From the NCBI GenBank assembly GCA_910586835.1, contig CAJUJU010000011.1, positions 1 through 64,000 on the forward strand: DNA of 64,000 nucleotides. Direction: 5' to 3'. The stretch is from an uncultured Acetatifactor sp. Lineage in GTDB: Bacteria; Bacillota; Clostridia; Lachnospirales; Lachnospiraceae. Every line of letters starts with the position of its first letter. Within the stretch, counting starts at the first letter, position 1. Of the stretch, positions 34,308 to 44,144 are shown piece by piece. The position numbers and the translations under genes are program-made. Under the pieces are notes generated by a model. It had not been told where the DNA came from, did no database searches, and saw only the letters and a program-made list of their open reading frames with translations.

Positions 34308-35222
34308 TCAGCGCTTCCCGCCCTTATCCCGCAGCAGCAAAAATGTAACGCCTGTCACAAGCAGCATACAGGCAAAATAAATCCACGCAAGAGCGGCGGA
34401 ATAACCATAGGTTTTTCCCACCAGCGTCATCTTGTTCACTACCTCCCTGTTCACCGCATTGTTGGAGAACGCGCCAAGCTGCACCAATGTATAAATTGCA
34501 TTTAAGAGAATCAGCGACTTCAAAAAGGGAAGCTCTATTTTCCAGAACATCTGCCAGCCCGAGGCGCCGTCTATGGATGCCGCCTCTCTCACCGGCTGTC
34601 CGATCTTCTGCAGGCCCGCCAGGAACAATACCACCTGTACCCCCGAAAACCACAATATCAGCACCACATTGTCAAAAATATAGAGTAACGGGCCCGACAA
34701 TACGGCGGGAAGGGATACCATAAAGTCATACACCACATAATTTTCCGGGCGTATGACTGCTGCCGCCCTGGTTGATAAAAGCTCCTGAATGACCGGGCCG
34801 CTGATGATGATCACCGGCAGAAAACAGATTCCCCGGAACAGACTCCTGCCCTTAAATTTCCCGTTCAGAAGAAGCGCCAGCAAAAGCGCCGCCACAACGA
34901 TCATCGGGGTGGATAACAGCACGAATTTCATGGTATCCAAAAGCGACAGAGGAAAGGTTGTATCCAAGGTAAAAGCCTCTTGATACCACTGAATTCCCAC
35001 AAACCTGGTTTTGATGCCGACAGGCGCCATCTGCACATCGCTCAGGCTCAAATACATGGAGTACACGACAGGAAACAGCGTAAAGAGCAGCAATCCTGCA
35101 AGCCAGGGCGCCAGAAACAGATACCCCTCCAGCGCATTCCGCCCCCGCAGAGACAAACGCGCACCTTTCTTCCTTTTCCGCCTGTGGCGGCCTATCTGCA
35201 ATCCGTCAGTTCCCATCTTCAT
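34308..35222 (-). CDS. Carbohydrate ABC transporter permease (MalF type), second set
   Basis: 304 residues. A basic N-terminus (RHRRKRKKGARLSLRGRN) precedes six membrane segments. The EAA loop is REAASIDGASGWQMFWKIELP. The start overlaps the end of the DUF5696-like gene by 17 bases, so production of the pair is coupled to it. Together with the following MalG-type gene it forms the second transport channel of this operon. Longer than usual by about 20 residues between segments 1 and 2. Confidence 0.92.
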   Translation of the reverse strand: MKMGTDGLQIGRHRRKRKKGARLSLRGRNALEGYLFLAPWLAGLLLFTLFPVVYSMYLSLSDVQMAPVGIKTRFVGIQWYQEAFTLDTTFPLSLLDTMKFVLLSTPMIVVAALLLALLLNGKFKGRSLFRGICFLPVIIISGPVIQELLSTRAAAVIRPENYVVYDFMVSLPAVLSGPLLYIFDNVVLILWFSGVQVVLFLAGLQKIGQPVREAASIDGASGWQMFWKIELPFLKSLILLNAIYTLVQLGAFSNNAVNREVVNKMTLVGKTYGYSAALAWIYFACMLLVTGVTFLLLRDKGGKR

Positions 35223-37458
35223 TCAACCTTTCAACATAGACCGCCGACTCCCCCGGCAGCTCCATCCCGTCCACCTGTTTCACAGTCGCGTGATAGTTCA
35301 CATAGACAACGCCCTTTTCGTATTCATTTACCACAACCCCGTCCTCCGGCACACGGCGATTCAGGAACCGCTGCCCTCTGGTCTGCTCCAAAATCTGACA
35401 GACCACAAGACAGGTTTCCCTGATTCTTTCCTTCCAGTCCTCATATCGCGTGCTGAATAATTTCGCGGAAGCGGTATTGCGCAGTTCGTAGTTATCCACC
35501 TCCGTCAACAGCCAGGTGGGGCTGGTATTGTAATCTGCCATCTTCAGCACATCGCTGACGGAGTAAAAATTCAGGTTCCCGTAGGGGGCGTACAGCTCCA
35601 CACTGCCCGAAAGAACCATTTGCAGAAAGGGCACGGTGTCCGTCTCATACAAAAACTGACTGTTCGTCATGGGAATCTGGTCATAACCGTCCATTGCCCC
35701 GAAGAGGTAACTGTTCGGCCTGGTTAAAAGCAGCCCTTCGCACCGCTGCGATACCGCGTTCACCGTCTCCTGAATCTCGGCAAGCACTTCGCTGCGGCTC
35801 TTCTCTCTGCCGGTCAGGTATTCCCCGTAAAGCAGATTCATATCCTGGAGAAGCAGCTGTCCCCATCCCTCCGGTACAAGCTCCTCTGTCTGATTCATCA
35901 TCGCTGCCAGGGCCTTGTCCGGCTTCAGATAACAGATGTTTCCCGGCCAATCCTCTTCTTCCCCAGCACGGTCGGTAACCTTTTTCACAATCAGTTCCTG
36001 TGACAGAGAAATAGCCCCTTCGCTCCTTTTGTCAAACTGCCCTTCCACGGCGGAAAAGGGGGACAGCGCAAGCCACTTTTTCTCCCCGCCCTCCAGGGAA
36101 GAAAGCTTTCCGTAAACTGTCCGTTTTGCCGCGGCAGTCTTGTCACAGCCGTTCAGGCCCCCCTTCTGCCAGCCCAGCAAACCAAGCTGCAGTCCTCTGA
36201 TCCCAAAAGAGCGCAGTTCTTCCGCCGCCCTCTCCATCAGTTCCTCCGAGGTGGCAATCAAAACGGAAGTGCCGAAAAACCGCTTCTCCACATCTGCGGC
36301 GAGAAAATCCAGCCGGACGGGCACATCCCCCGCAAGCCCTCCGCCGGACAGGACTCCCTGCCCCTCCAGCAGACTGCGGTACGCCTTAGCCATACCACAA
36401 TACCCGGCCTCCTCCCCGGTCAGAAAGTAGTAAGTGATTCCGGGATTTACCTCATTCCTCCGGGGCTGCACGGTCTGCACGCCCACTCCCACTCTGCTCA
36501 CCGGCTGCTCGTACAGCTGACGGTACACAAACCGGATGTTTGCCCGGGTGTAGTCACACACCAGCCCCGCCGGCTCCGCCACAATCGTGCCGTATTCCTC
36601 CCCACGGTCCGCCACCGCCAGATAGGCGTTCTGCCCCTCCCCGTGCACCATTCCGAACAACGGCAGCGTTGCCGGCTGCTCCGGCGTCACGGTGTTCGCC
36701 GCTCCCACAAAAGAGGAGTTGATGGCGTCGATTCCCAGATCCTCCCCGTAGATCCGCTTTGCATAGCCTGTGAGATATTGCCTCGGACTTAAGAACCGGA
36801 TCAACGCCCCGCATCCGTCCGGTACAAACACATACCCCGGCAGAGAGTCTCCCCACACCGCCCCGAAGAACGGGGCAAAGGTCACATTGGCCAGCCGGTA
36901 TGCTCCCTCCTCCCGGATGGTTTCATCCTCCAGGGAAAAGGTCAGACCGTTCTCCTCCAGTTCAAGCGAAAAGCTAAACCCGATCTGCCATTCCGGCCAC
37001 TCTGCCCTGACCTGAATACCGTTCCCGGACGCTTCACAACGCAGGTTTTCTTCCGCCGCACCCGCCCTGACCGTCTTGCCCTCCCCGTCGAATGCTTCGA
37101 TGACCACCATGGAATTGGCGATGGCAGACCACTTTTGATTCAGGTTCTCCGGCTTATCCTCCGCCATGGTACCCCACACATAGCCGCTGCGCTGATCCAT
37201 GACCCGAAGGCCACCGACCTGGGGACGCCAGTACACGGCAAGTACATCGTTTTCCAGAAGCAGGGTATAGCCTGTCAGATCATAACCCTGCAGGGGCCGG
37301 CTCTGTGCCATGGGCCGGGTGTACCGGTTGGAGCCAAACTCCCCGGCCGCAGCCTGTGCGCCGGCGGCGCAGGAGAACGAAAGAGCAAAACACAACGCCC
37401 CCACAGCCGCCGCCCGGGAAAGCGCCCTTCTCCTCACTTTTTTCTCAGCGAAAAACAC
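35206..37458 (-). CDS. DUF5696-like secreted protein
   Basis: 750 residues from a GTG at 37458, which has AAGGAGGTGG 6 bases upstream; the first ATG in frame (37548) has no such site. A signal peptide follows (RRRALSRAAAVGALCFALSF to AQAAAGEF). The body begins with a beta-rich part (YTLLLENDVLAVYWRPQVGG; SGYVWGTM) and has a barrel-like part with LDFLAADVEKRFFGTSVLI, LQLGLLGWQKGGLNGC and TRPNSYLFGAMDGYDQIPM. This resembles the DUF5696 family, found beside sugar ABC transporters; function is not established. The layout of beta-sandwich plus barrel resembles secreted glycosidases. Overlaps its upstream neighbour by 14 bases. Confidence 0.65.
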   Translation of the reverse strand: MFFAEKKVRRRALSRAAAVGALCFALSFSCAAGAQAAAGEFGSNRYTRPMAQSRPLQGYDLTGYTLLLENDVLAVYWRPQVGGLRVMDQRSGYVWGTMAEDKPENLNQKWSAIANSMVVIEAFDGEGKTVRAGAAEENLRCEASGNGIQVRAEWPEWQIGFSFSLELEENGLTFSLEDETIREEGAYRLANVTFAPFFGAVWGDSLPGYVFVPDGCGALIRFLSPRQYLTGYAKRIYGEDLGIDAINSSFVGAANTVTPEQPATLPLFGMVHGEGQNAYLAVADRGEEYGTIVAEPAGLVCDYTRANIRFVYRQLYEQPVSRVGVGVQTVQPRRNEVNPGITYYFLTGEEAGYCGMAKAYRSLLEGQGVLSGGGLAGDVPVRLDFLAADVEKRFFGTSVLIATSEELMERAAEELRSFGIRGLQLGLLGWQKGGLNGCDKTAAAKRTVYGKLSSLEGGEKKWLALSPFSAVEGQFDKRSEGAISLSQELIVKKVTDRAGEEEDWPGNICYLKPDKALAAMMNQTEELVPEGWGQLLLQDMNLLYGEYLTGREKSRSEVLAEIQETVNAVSQRCEGLLLTRPNSYLFGAMDGYDQIPMTNSQFLYETDTVPFLQMVLSGSVELYAPYGNLNFYSVSDVLKMADYNTSPTWLLTEVDNYELRNTASAKLFSTRYEDWKERIRETCLVVCQILEQTRGQRFLNRRVPEDGVVVNEYEKGVVYVNYHATVKQVDGMELPGESAVYVERLNEDGN

Positions 37459-39529
37459 GATACCCCACCTCCTTAAACAGCGTGGAACCCATATCCAACA
37501 CCGTATCCCAAAGCATGAACATGATTGCCGCGGCAAAAATAAGCACAATCATCAGAAACAAAGTCAGCACCACGTTCACCGCCACCTGCCCGGGCTCATA
37601 ATTGTGAATTTCCCGGATTGCGGACAGCTCCAGCAGCAAAGTCCAGCCCACCGCCGCCGCCAGACCACAGTTCACCAGAAAGGACTCCGACCGGGTGAGC
37701 ACATGGGTCAGAAGCGTCAGCACCGGAAGAATGCAGATCATGGGGATCAGCCCATAAGACATTCCCACGAACATACGCTTCAAGGTTCCCTCTCCGTTGT
37801 TCACCTCGCTGACCATATAGCTTGACAGAACAAACAGTCCCACCGGCACAAAAAACAGCACTGCCAGCCAGGCCGGTGAGGTATTGCTTAAGTTTATGGT
37901 GCTGAAAGAAAACCCGCGTCCCGCATAATAAAACCCGAAGGCCAGAAATCCCAGAAGATACAGACAGATTCCGGTCCCCACCGTCCCTCTGGCCCCGATC
38001 TTCACCTCAAAAAAGCTGTCCGCAGGAGCCCTGAAAAAGTGGAAAGCAAATTTCAGGTTCTCCAAAAATCCTCTTTCCTCCGCCGTCCTTCCATCCATTA
38101 ACACAATCCCCGCAGATTTCTTCTTTTTCCCAGATCTTTTCCAAAGAATTTTAAGAAGCGCCGCCCCAAGCAGCACCGGCAATGCAAAACGGACTCCTTT
38201 GCCGATGTATCCGGTTCTCACCTCCCAGAAGGCGTCGGAATAACCGGTGGCCTCTCCCCCGCGCCGGTAGCTCTCCTGCGCCGCTTTATAATTTCCCAGC
38301 TGCATCTGCACTTTACCCAGATAACGATATACCATCTGCAGATTGCCGGCCAGCTTCAAAATCTGATTCAGCGTCGCTTCGCTCTCCTGATACCGGCCGC
38401 TGCGGTACAGGCTGATGGCCTCATGCATCAGCAGTGCGTATTCCGCAGGCAGAAAGGTGTGTACGATGCCTCTCTCCTTATCCAGCACATAGAGCGTGCA
38501 GTTCTCGTCCGCGGCAATACCGCTTGCCAAGGTAAACAGCCCCCTTCGTTCGCTGTTTGCCGCCTGTCCTCCCAAGGTAAAGAGCAGTTCTCCGTCATTG
38601 TCCAGCTCGTAGATCAGGCCGCTCTCACTGACGGCAAAAATCTGTCCCTCCGGGCCGATACTCAGATCCGCCAGATCGGCTGCTGGGATAGTTCCCTGCA
38701 GAATATTGACGCCTGCAATATTATGCTTTTTCAGGGGCGCAGTCTCCGTCCGCTGCGTCACCGTATAGCAGAGCCCTTTCCCGTCCATGGCCAGATTGGA
38801 AAAGGCCAGCGGAATCTTGTGGAAAAGCCGCTCCTTCTGGGCGTCGGTAAACAGAAAATCCTGCACAAGCTCCAGCGCCGTCACAGGCACATTGTTGTAG
38901 CCATAGTATCCCAGAAACTCCCCCGATGCATCCAGCTGAATCATTCCGTCAAAGGAACCGGATGAGACAATATAAAGGATCCCCGCGTCCGACACGGCAA
39001 CCTTTACCGGCTGGTACTGGGCGTCCGCCCCGAAGGCGATTCCCCCGGGCCTGCCGTAGCGTCTCAGCTCCGTCCCCGCTTCATTGAACACCACCACTGC
39101 GCCCAGCGTGTCATCCGCCACATAGATTTCCCCCTGGCCCGTGACAAACACTCCCCTGGGGGTTGCCAGAATCCCCTCCCCCACCGTGTTCCTCTCCCCG
39201 GTGGAAAGCTCCCGGCAGACAATCCTGCCGTTTCCGGTATCCGCCACATAGAGCCTGGAGTCCCTGTAGTACAGATCCTCCGGCATCCGCAGCGGATCCT
39301 CCAGAAACAGCACATCCCCTGTCAGATAGGCATCCTGGGTGGGCGTCAGGCACGCTTCCCCGCCCTCCTGACGCAGTGCATAGGTGGTGGCCGTGGCATT
39401 TCCCGCCACCCCCGCAGCGCTCGCCTCCAGGACAGAAAACGCCGCCAGAGCCAGCGCCAGTACCGGCAGCAGCAGTCCCCGGCGGGGCCGTTTCTTCTGT
39501 GGAACCCATAATTTCCGTCGTATTGACAT
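37445..39529 (-). CDS. NHL/TPR/YIP1 fusion membrane protein
   Basis: 694 residues with an unusual order of parts. A signal peptide (LLLPVLALALAAFSVLEASA) leads to an extracytoplasmic NHL-type beta-propeller at about 75-370 (DSRLYVADTGNGRIV; GEIYVADDTLGAVVVF; LYVLDKERGIVHTF). A TPR pair follows at about 380-440 (AISLYRSGRYQESEATLNQI; YLGKVQMQLGNYKAAQESYR), then a YIP1-like membrane domain of six or so helices to the end. It probably sits in the membrane as a binding or assembly factor for the surface proteins of this operon (inference). It overlaps the DUF5696-like gene, and its start is 9 bases after a permease gene. Confidence 0.75.
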   Translation of the reverse strand: MSIRRKLWVPQKKRPRRGLLLPVLALALAAFSVLEASAAGVAGNATATTYALRQEGGEACLTPTQDAYLTGDVLFLEDPLRMPEDLYYRDSRLYVADTGNGRIVCRELSTGERNTVGEGILATPRGVFVTGQGEIYVADDTLGAVVVFNEAGTELRRYGRPGGIAFGADAQYQPVKVAVSDAGILYIVSSGSFDGMIQLDASGEFLGYYGYNNVPVTALELVQDFLFTDAQKERLFHKIPLAFSNLAMDGKGLCYTVTQRTETAPLKKHNIAGVNILQGTIPAADLADLSIGPEGQIFAVSESGLIYELDNDGELLFTLGGQAANSERRGLFTLASGIAADENCTLYVLDKERGIVHTFLPAEYALLMHEAISLYRSGRYQESEATLNQILKLAGNLQMVYRYLGKVQMQLGNYKAAQESYRRGGEATGYSDAFWEVRTGYIGKGVRFALPVLLGAALLKILWKRSGKKKKSAGIVLMDGRTAEERGFLENLKFAFHFFRAPADSFFEVKIGARGTVGTGICLYLLGFLAFGFYYAGRGFSFSTINLSNTSPAWLAVLFFVPVGLFVLSSYMVSEVNNGEGTLKRMFVGMSYGLIPMICILPVLTLLTHVLTRSESFLVNCGLAAAVGWTLLLELSAIREIHNYEPGQVAVNVVLTLFLMIVLIFAAAIMFMLWDTVLDMGSTLFKEVGYRVFR

Positions 39530-39538
39530 ATACTCCTC

Positions 39539-40414
39539 CTACTTGATGCCGGAATGGGCAACCGTATTGACCACCTTTGACTGCATGATGACAAACAGGA
39601 CAATGACCGGCACAAAGGTGATCAGCGCCGCGGCAGCCGACATGGCCTGTCCCGCCAGAGAGCTTCCGGTAGGCGCCGTCACCGATGCCACAAAATAGGC
39701 AAAGGTCTTCAGCTTTTCGTTGTCGATAAACATCTGCGAGGCCTCCGTGGCCGTCCACGCCTGCTGAAAGGAAAGAATGGCTACGGTGGCAAGAGCCGGC
39801 TTGATCACCGGCATGACGATCCGAAACAGAATCCCGTAATCGGAACAGCCGTCCAGTCTGGCAGCCTCCAGCAGAGAGTCCGGCACCTGATCAATAAACT
39901 GCTGCACCAGAAACAGTCCTACCGGCATGGCAAGCTGGGGCAGAATGTGGGACAGAAAGGAATCCATCAGCCCAAGCTGTTTTATCATGAGAAACCTGGG
40001 CACCGCAACGGCAATCGGAACGAACATCAATGCCGCCTGATTGATCTGCTGGAGAGCGCGTTTTCCCTTGAAATCTTTCTTTGACAGAACGTAGCCTGCT
40101 GCGGCGCTCATAAGCACCGTGGCCGCCACCACGGCCCCCGTGGATACAATACTGTTGAACAGGCGCAGAGACACCGGCCAGCTGGAGACTTCCGCCACCC
40201 CAAAAAGCATCCGGAAATTATCCAGCGTAGGTCTTTTGGTAAAGAACCTTGGCGGAAACGCAAACAACTCGTCTATGGGCTTGAAAGCGTGAAATACAAT
40301 ATACACCACCGGGAGCAGCATGACCAGCACCACCGGAAACAGCAGTACATAAATGATAATCTGATCTCTGTGGAATTTCTGCGGAGCAGTCTTTACCACT
40401 GAAGGCTTTGCCAT
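39539..40414 (-). CDS. Carbohydrate ABC transporter permease (MalG type), first set
   Basis: 291 residues with six membrane segments; the EAA loop is LEAARLDGCSDYGILFRIVMP. It follows its MalF-type partner by 12 bases. With two solute-binding proteins encoded upstream it completes the first CUT1 transporter of the operon. Confidence 0.92.
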   Translation of the reverse strand: MAKPSVVKTAPQKFHRDQIIIYVLLFPVVLVMLLPVVYIVFHAFKPIDELFAFPPRFFTKRPTLDNFRMLFGVAEVSSWPVSLRLFNSIVSTGAVVAATVLMSAAAGYVLSKKDFKGKRALQQINQAALMFVPIAVAVPRFLMIKQLGLMDSFLSHILPQLAMPVGLFLVQQFIDQVPDSLLEAARLDGCSDYGILFRIVMPVIKPALATVAILSFQQAWTATEASQMFIDNEKLKTFAYFVASVTAPTGSSLAGQAMSAAAALITFVPVIVLFVIMQSKVVNTVAHSGIK

Positions 40415-40426
40415 ACCATACCTCCC

Positions 40427-41326
40427 CTAATTTTTTTCCCCGAACAGCAGGTACGCCGCCCGCGAGAACAGCCACACAAGAATCAATAACAGCACCGACA
40501 GCGCCGCCGCATACCCCATCTCATAGCGAAGAAAGCCATAATCGTCCATGTGGTTGACGATCAGCTGTCCGGCATAGCCGGGCGTGGGGTTTGAGCCGGA
40601 CAGCGCCACACCCATACCCGGGGAATTGAAGGTACCAACCAGCGCCATCACCGCGCTGAAAAGCATCTGCGGCCTGATTGCCGGGATCGTGATATACAGA
40701 ATCTCCTGCCATCTCTTTCTGACGCCGTCGATAGCCGCAGCCTCGTACAGCTCTCCGTCCACATTCATAATGCCGGATACCAGAGACAGAAAGCCCACGC
40801 CCATGCTTGACCAGAGCCCCACCAGAATCATGATCGGCATCAGCCATTTCGTGGAGGTCAGCCACAGAACGGGCTCGTCGATGATATGCAAAGACAGCAG
40901 CAGACTGTTTAAATAACCTACCCTGTCGCCCGAAAAGATAACGCCCCAGACTACCTTCTGCGCAACCGCCCCCAGAACCGAGGGGGAATAAATGACGATT
41001 GTCAAAAGCGTCCTTGGCCATTTCGTCAGCTGGGACAGCAGCCAGGCCAGAAGAAAGGAAAGAAGATACCCTCCCGGCCCCACGATCAGCGCATAGATCA
41101 TGGTGTTAGGCAGCACATGCTGCATGAACTCCCGGTCCCCGGTAAAAATGCTCAAGTAGTTGCCAAGCCCCACAAACCGCGGCGCCTGCACCGTGTCATA
41201 CTGCGTGAAGGACAAAAAGATCCCGCACAGAATGGGAAGCAGAATAAACAGTGCAAAACAGATCAGAAAGGGAGAAAGCAGCACCCAATGGGAGTATCTG
41301 TTCAGAAATTTTTTAATTTTCTCCAT
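40427..41326 (-). CDS. Carbohydrate ABC transporter permease (MalF type), first set
   Basis: 299 residues from the ATG at 41326, with GGAGGAGG upstream inside the end of the preceding gene. Six membrane segments; the EAA loop is YEAAAIDGVRKRWQEILYITIP. Overlaps the 3' end of the large solute-binding gene by 14 bases. A CUT1-family sugar channel subunit. Confidence 0.93.
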   Translation of the reverse strand: MEKIKKFLNRYSHWVLLSPFLICFALFILLPILCGIFLSFTQYDTVQAPRFVGLGNYLSIFTGDREFMQHVLPNTMIYALIVGPGGYLLSFLLAWLLSQLTKWPRTLLTIVIYSPSVLGAVAQKVVWGVIFSGDRVGYLNSLLLSLHIIDEPVLWLTSTKWLMPIMILVGLWSSMGVGFLSLVSGIMNVDGELYEAAAIDGVRKRWQEILYITIPAIRPQMLFSAVMALVGTFNSPGMGVALSGSNPTPGYAGQLIVNHMDDYGFLRYEMGYAAALSVLLLILVWLFSRAAYLLFGEKN

Positions 41327-44129
41327 GTGCCGCCTCCTCCAGGATCTCCTCCGCCGCCACAAAGGTAAATTCGTCACAGCCGAATTCCGCCAGTTTTCGC
41401 TTAAATTCCCTGTTGATGTTCAACGCCGCGTCATCCAGTGCCACCCGGACCGGAACGTTTGCATCGACTACCTTCTGCCAGGCGTTGCTCAATTCCCGCT
41501 CCACCGCATACAGCGCCGGATGACGGTTGATTTCCTGCAGACTGCCCCATTGAGTCAGGATCACTTCTCTGTCTGCCGCCGGAAAATTAAGCTGCGCAAA
41601 GGCTACCGTGTTGGCACTGTTCCAGGCGTGGCTGGATCCGTAAGTAGTCTGCAGTGTGTTTCCGAAACGGATCTGCACCCTGGAGGAGAGCCACCACTGC
41701 AGAAAGGCCCAGCCTTCTGTCTGTTTGTCCGATCCGGACAGGATGGCACAGGCTGAGGAAGCCCCTGTGGTGCCGTTGTGAATCACGCCCTGTTCATCCT
41801 CCATTCCCGGTGCAGGGGCGATTGCCCACTTTCCGGCAATTTCCGGAGCAGCCCGCCGTATCAGGATATAGTCCGAAAAATTACAGATTCCCATGGGAAT
41901 CTGCCCATAGCGGAAGCTGTTGTAAAAGCTGGAAACCGTGGGCTGTACGCTGTAGAGCCGGTACAAATCCGTCAGCACCTCAAACCCGTTCAGGGAGGCC
42001 TGGCTGTTCACACCCGTAACCGTGGCATCCCCTTCCCCATAGATGCCGCCCCCTGCCTGCATCAGAAAGGGAGCCGTGGAATACAGCGGCTTCGTCCCCG
42101 CGTAGCCGGAAAGCTGCAGATAAAAGTTCATGGAATTTCTCTGAAGCACCGGCATCAGGTTCTTCACATCCTCCCAGGTTTTGGGCGGTTGGATTCCAAG
42201 CGCCTCCGCAATGTCCGTGCGGTACATCAGTACATAAAAGTCCTGTGTCTCCGTTGCGCCGAAGACCTGTTTTCCCAGCGTATAGGGTGTCAGCGACTGG
42301 GGATTGTATTCCGACATGGTCTCCGCAAAGCCCGGAAACTGCGACAGATCTGCCACTGCCCCGCGCATTCCCAGGTCAAAGGGCGTGTTGGTGGCAAGCC
42401 CCATCACCACATCCGGCGCCATATCCGTGGCATTGGAAAGCACAATCCGCTGCTCGCTGGACATAGTGGAAAGCTTCACCCGGATGCCGGTCTGCGGAGT
42501 GAAATCCGTGTCCGCCAGCGCCTGGATAAGCTCCACATATTCCACCGGCCGGTTGACCCAGACCTGCAAAACCTCCTCTTCCCGGGTCTCCTCCTGCATG
42601 GTCAGTGAATACAGGAACCGTCCCGCACCCGCCGCTATCCTGGCAAAAAGCCCTGCGTTTGCCTTTTTCGTCACAGGCGTACTCTGCAGATAAATACAGT
42701 CCACCCACAGGGCCTGCCCTTTGAGCCTGTCGATCTGATCCGACAGAAGCTGGGTGGCGGAACCGGAGCCTTCGCTCAGCAGGGAAAGCTTTCCCGGTAT
42801 TTTATCCGGTTCCTCCAATATCCTCGAAAGGTTCCCCGCGGCCTGCCGGATTCCCATGGCCGCCGCTGGCTCCTCCTTCTGCAGGGTTCCCAGAAGCGCG
42901 TATATTTCCCAGAGCTCGCGCTCGCTGTCCTCAATCTGTGCCAGCACCCCGGGTAAATAGCTTTCCACATCCCAGGTTCGGTTGGCGTCCGCCCTGGTTC
43001 CCGCCAGCTTTTTCATGTTCAGCCCGATGGCGGAAAGCTGCCCGTTTAAACTGCCAAGCCGGTCAACCGCCTCTAAAAGCGGCGTTCCGTCCGCCTCCAG
43101 AAGCAGCGTGTGTTCTCCCTGTTCCAGCCAGATTTCCGCCGGCTCTCCCTCCACTGTAACCGTCAGATTCGCATAGTGCTGCCCCGTGTAGGCAAAGGCC
43201 ACACTGTCCAGCTCGCGGAACAATGTCTTCCCGTCCAGACGGATATTGCGGTATACCGGAATGTCCTCCTTCTCCCCTTGATTGTAATGAAAGGTCAGCT
43301 GATACAGACCGGAATGCTCCACCGTAAAGGCATATTGTACCTTCTGTCCCACGTCCGCAAAGGAACTGCCGTCCAGCTCGCTGAGAAGCAGATACCGATA
43401 ATCGAAGGGCTCCAGGGAAGGATTGCGGGACGCCCCCGCATGAATGGAGGAGTCGGACTTGACGCTGTAGCTTTCTCCCTGAATGACTATCTGATCCGCA
43501 CCGGCCTCCCTTTCCCCCAGACTGCTCCTGTATTCCTGATAATCCGGCGTCCTGTCCGCCCGGATCAGGCGGATGCAGGAAACATTCAGTCCCACGTCAT
43601 GGCTGGTCAGGGTAAGCGTCTGTTCTCCCTGTGTCAGCAGATAGCGAAAGGGCCTGCGGCTGACGCCGGTCATATCCGTCACATAATCGTCTACCGGTTC
43701 CGCCTCCGTGGTCTGTTCCGGCAGAATCTCATTGCCGTAGCGGTCAGTGCCGTAATCTCTGCTCACATCCCGCCAGACGGAAAACAGCTGGGTGGTACAG
43801 CTCTGCCCCTGCACCTGGGCCGAGAGACTGCTCCGAAGCACAATATCCTGCTCTGCCTGATAAGTCAAAAGCAGCTCATAGGTTCCGTCCTCCGGAACGG
43901 AAAGAGAAATGTCCTTACTTCCGCCCACGGGTATATAACAGCCGTCCTCTCCAAAGTCAAGCTTCTCCGCCACCGCTTCCTCAAAGGGCACCGCCCAGCT
44001 TCCGTGGTACGGCGCCTCCTCCTTTTCTCCCGGCGCTGTGGCTGCGTCGCCTTGTCCGCCGCAGCCGCACAGGGTCATCAGAAATCCCAGCAGCAGGATA
44101 CTCTTTGCTTTCCATTTCCCTTTTGTCAT
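41313..44129 (-). CDS. Giant solute-binding lipoprotein with N-terminal binding modules
   Basis: 938 residues, twice the usual length. The signal peptide ends in a lipobox (MTLCGC, lipidated Cys23). Two beta-sandwich modules follow at about 40-190 (ISLSVPEDGTYELLLTYQAE; TSHDVGLNVSCIRLI) and 210-375 (YAFTVEHSGLYQLTFHYNQG; LEQGEHTLLLEADG), which resemble carbohydrate-binding modules. From about 520 a normal CUT1 solute-binding domain runs to the end (AIAPAPGMEDEQGVIHNGTT; AWAFLQWW-like WAFLQWWLSSRVQ). Glycan capture and delivery thus seem fused in one anchored protein. A ribosome binding site and spacing fit the start at 44129, 15 bases after the next solute-binding gene. Confidence 0.85.
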   Translation of the reverse strand: MTKGKWKAKSILLLGFLMTLCGCGGQGDAATAPGEKEEAPYHGSWAVPFEEAVAEKLDFGEDGCYIPVGGSKDISLSVPEDGTYELLLTYQAEQDIVLRSSLSAQVQGQSCTTQLFSVWRDVSRDYGTDRYGNEILPEQTTEAEPVDDYVTDMTGVSRRPFRYLLTQGEQTLTLTSHDVGLNVSCIRLIRADRTPDYQEYRSSLGEREAGADQIVIQGESYSVKSDSSIHAGASRNPSLEPFDYRYLLLSELDGSSFADVGQKVQYAFTVEHSGLYQLTFHYNQGEKEDIPVYRNIRLDGKTLFRELDSVAFAYTGQHYANLTVTVEGEPAEIWLEQGEHTLLLEADGTPLLEAVDRLGSLNGQLSAIGLNMKKLAGTRADANRTWDVESYLPGVLAQIEDSERELWEIYALLGTLQKEEPAAAMGIRQAAGNLSRILEEPDKIPGKLSLLSEGSGSATQLLSDQIDRLKGQALWVDCIYLQSTPVTKKANAGLFARIAAGAGRFLYSLTMQEETREEEVLQVWVNRPVEYVELIQALADTDFTPQTGIRVKLSTMSSEQRIVLSNATDMAPDVVMGLATNTPFDLGMRGAVADLSQFPGFAETMSEYNPQSLTPYTLGKQVFGATETQDFYVLMYRTDIAEALGIQPPKTWEDVKNLMPVLQRNSMNFYLQLSGYAGTKPLYSTAPFLMQAGGGIYGEGDATVTGVNSQASLNGFEVLTDLYRLYSVQPTVSSFYNSFRYGQIPMGICNFSDYILIRRAAPEIAGKWAIAPAPGMEDEQGVIHNGTTGASSACAILSGSDKQTEGWAFLQWWLSSRVQIRFGNTLQTTYGSSHAWNSANTVAFAQLNFPAADREVILTQWGSLQEINRHPALYAVERELSNAWQKVVDANVPVRVALDDAALNINREFKRKLAEFGCDEFTFVAAEEILEEAAHGEN

Positions 44130-44144
44130 TCCCTCAGGACTCCT

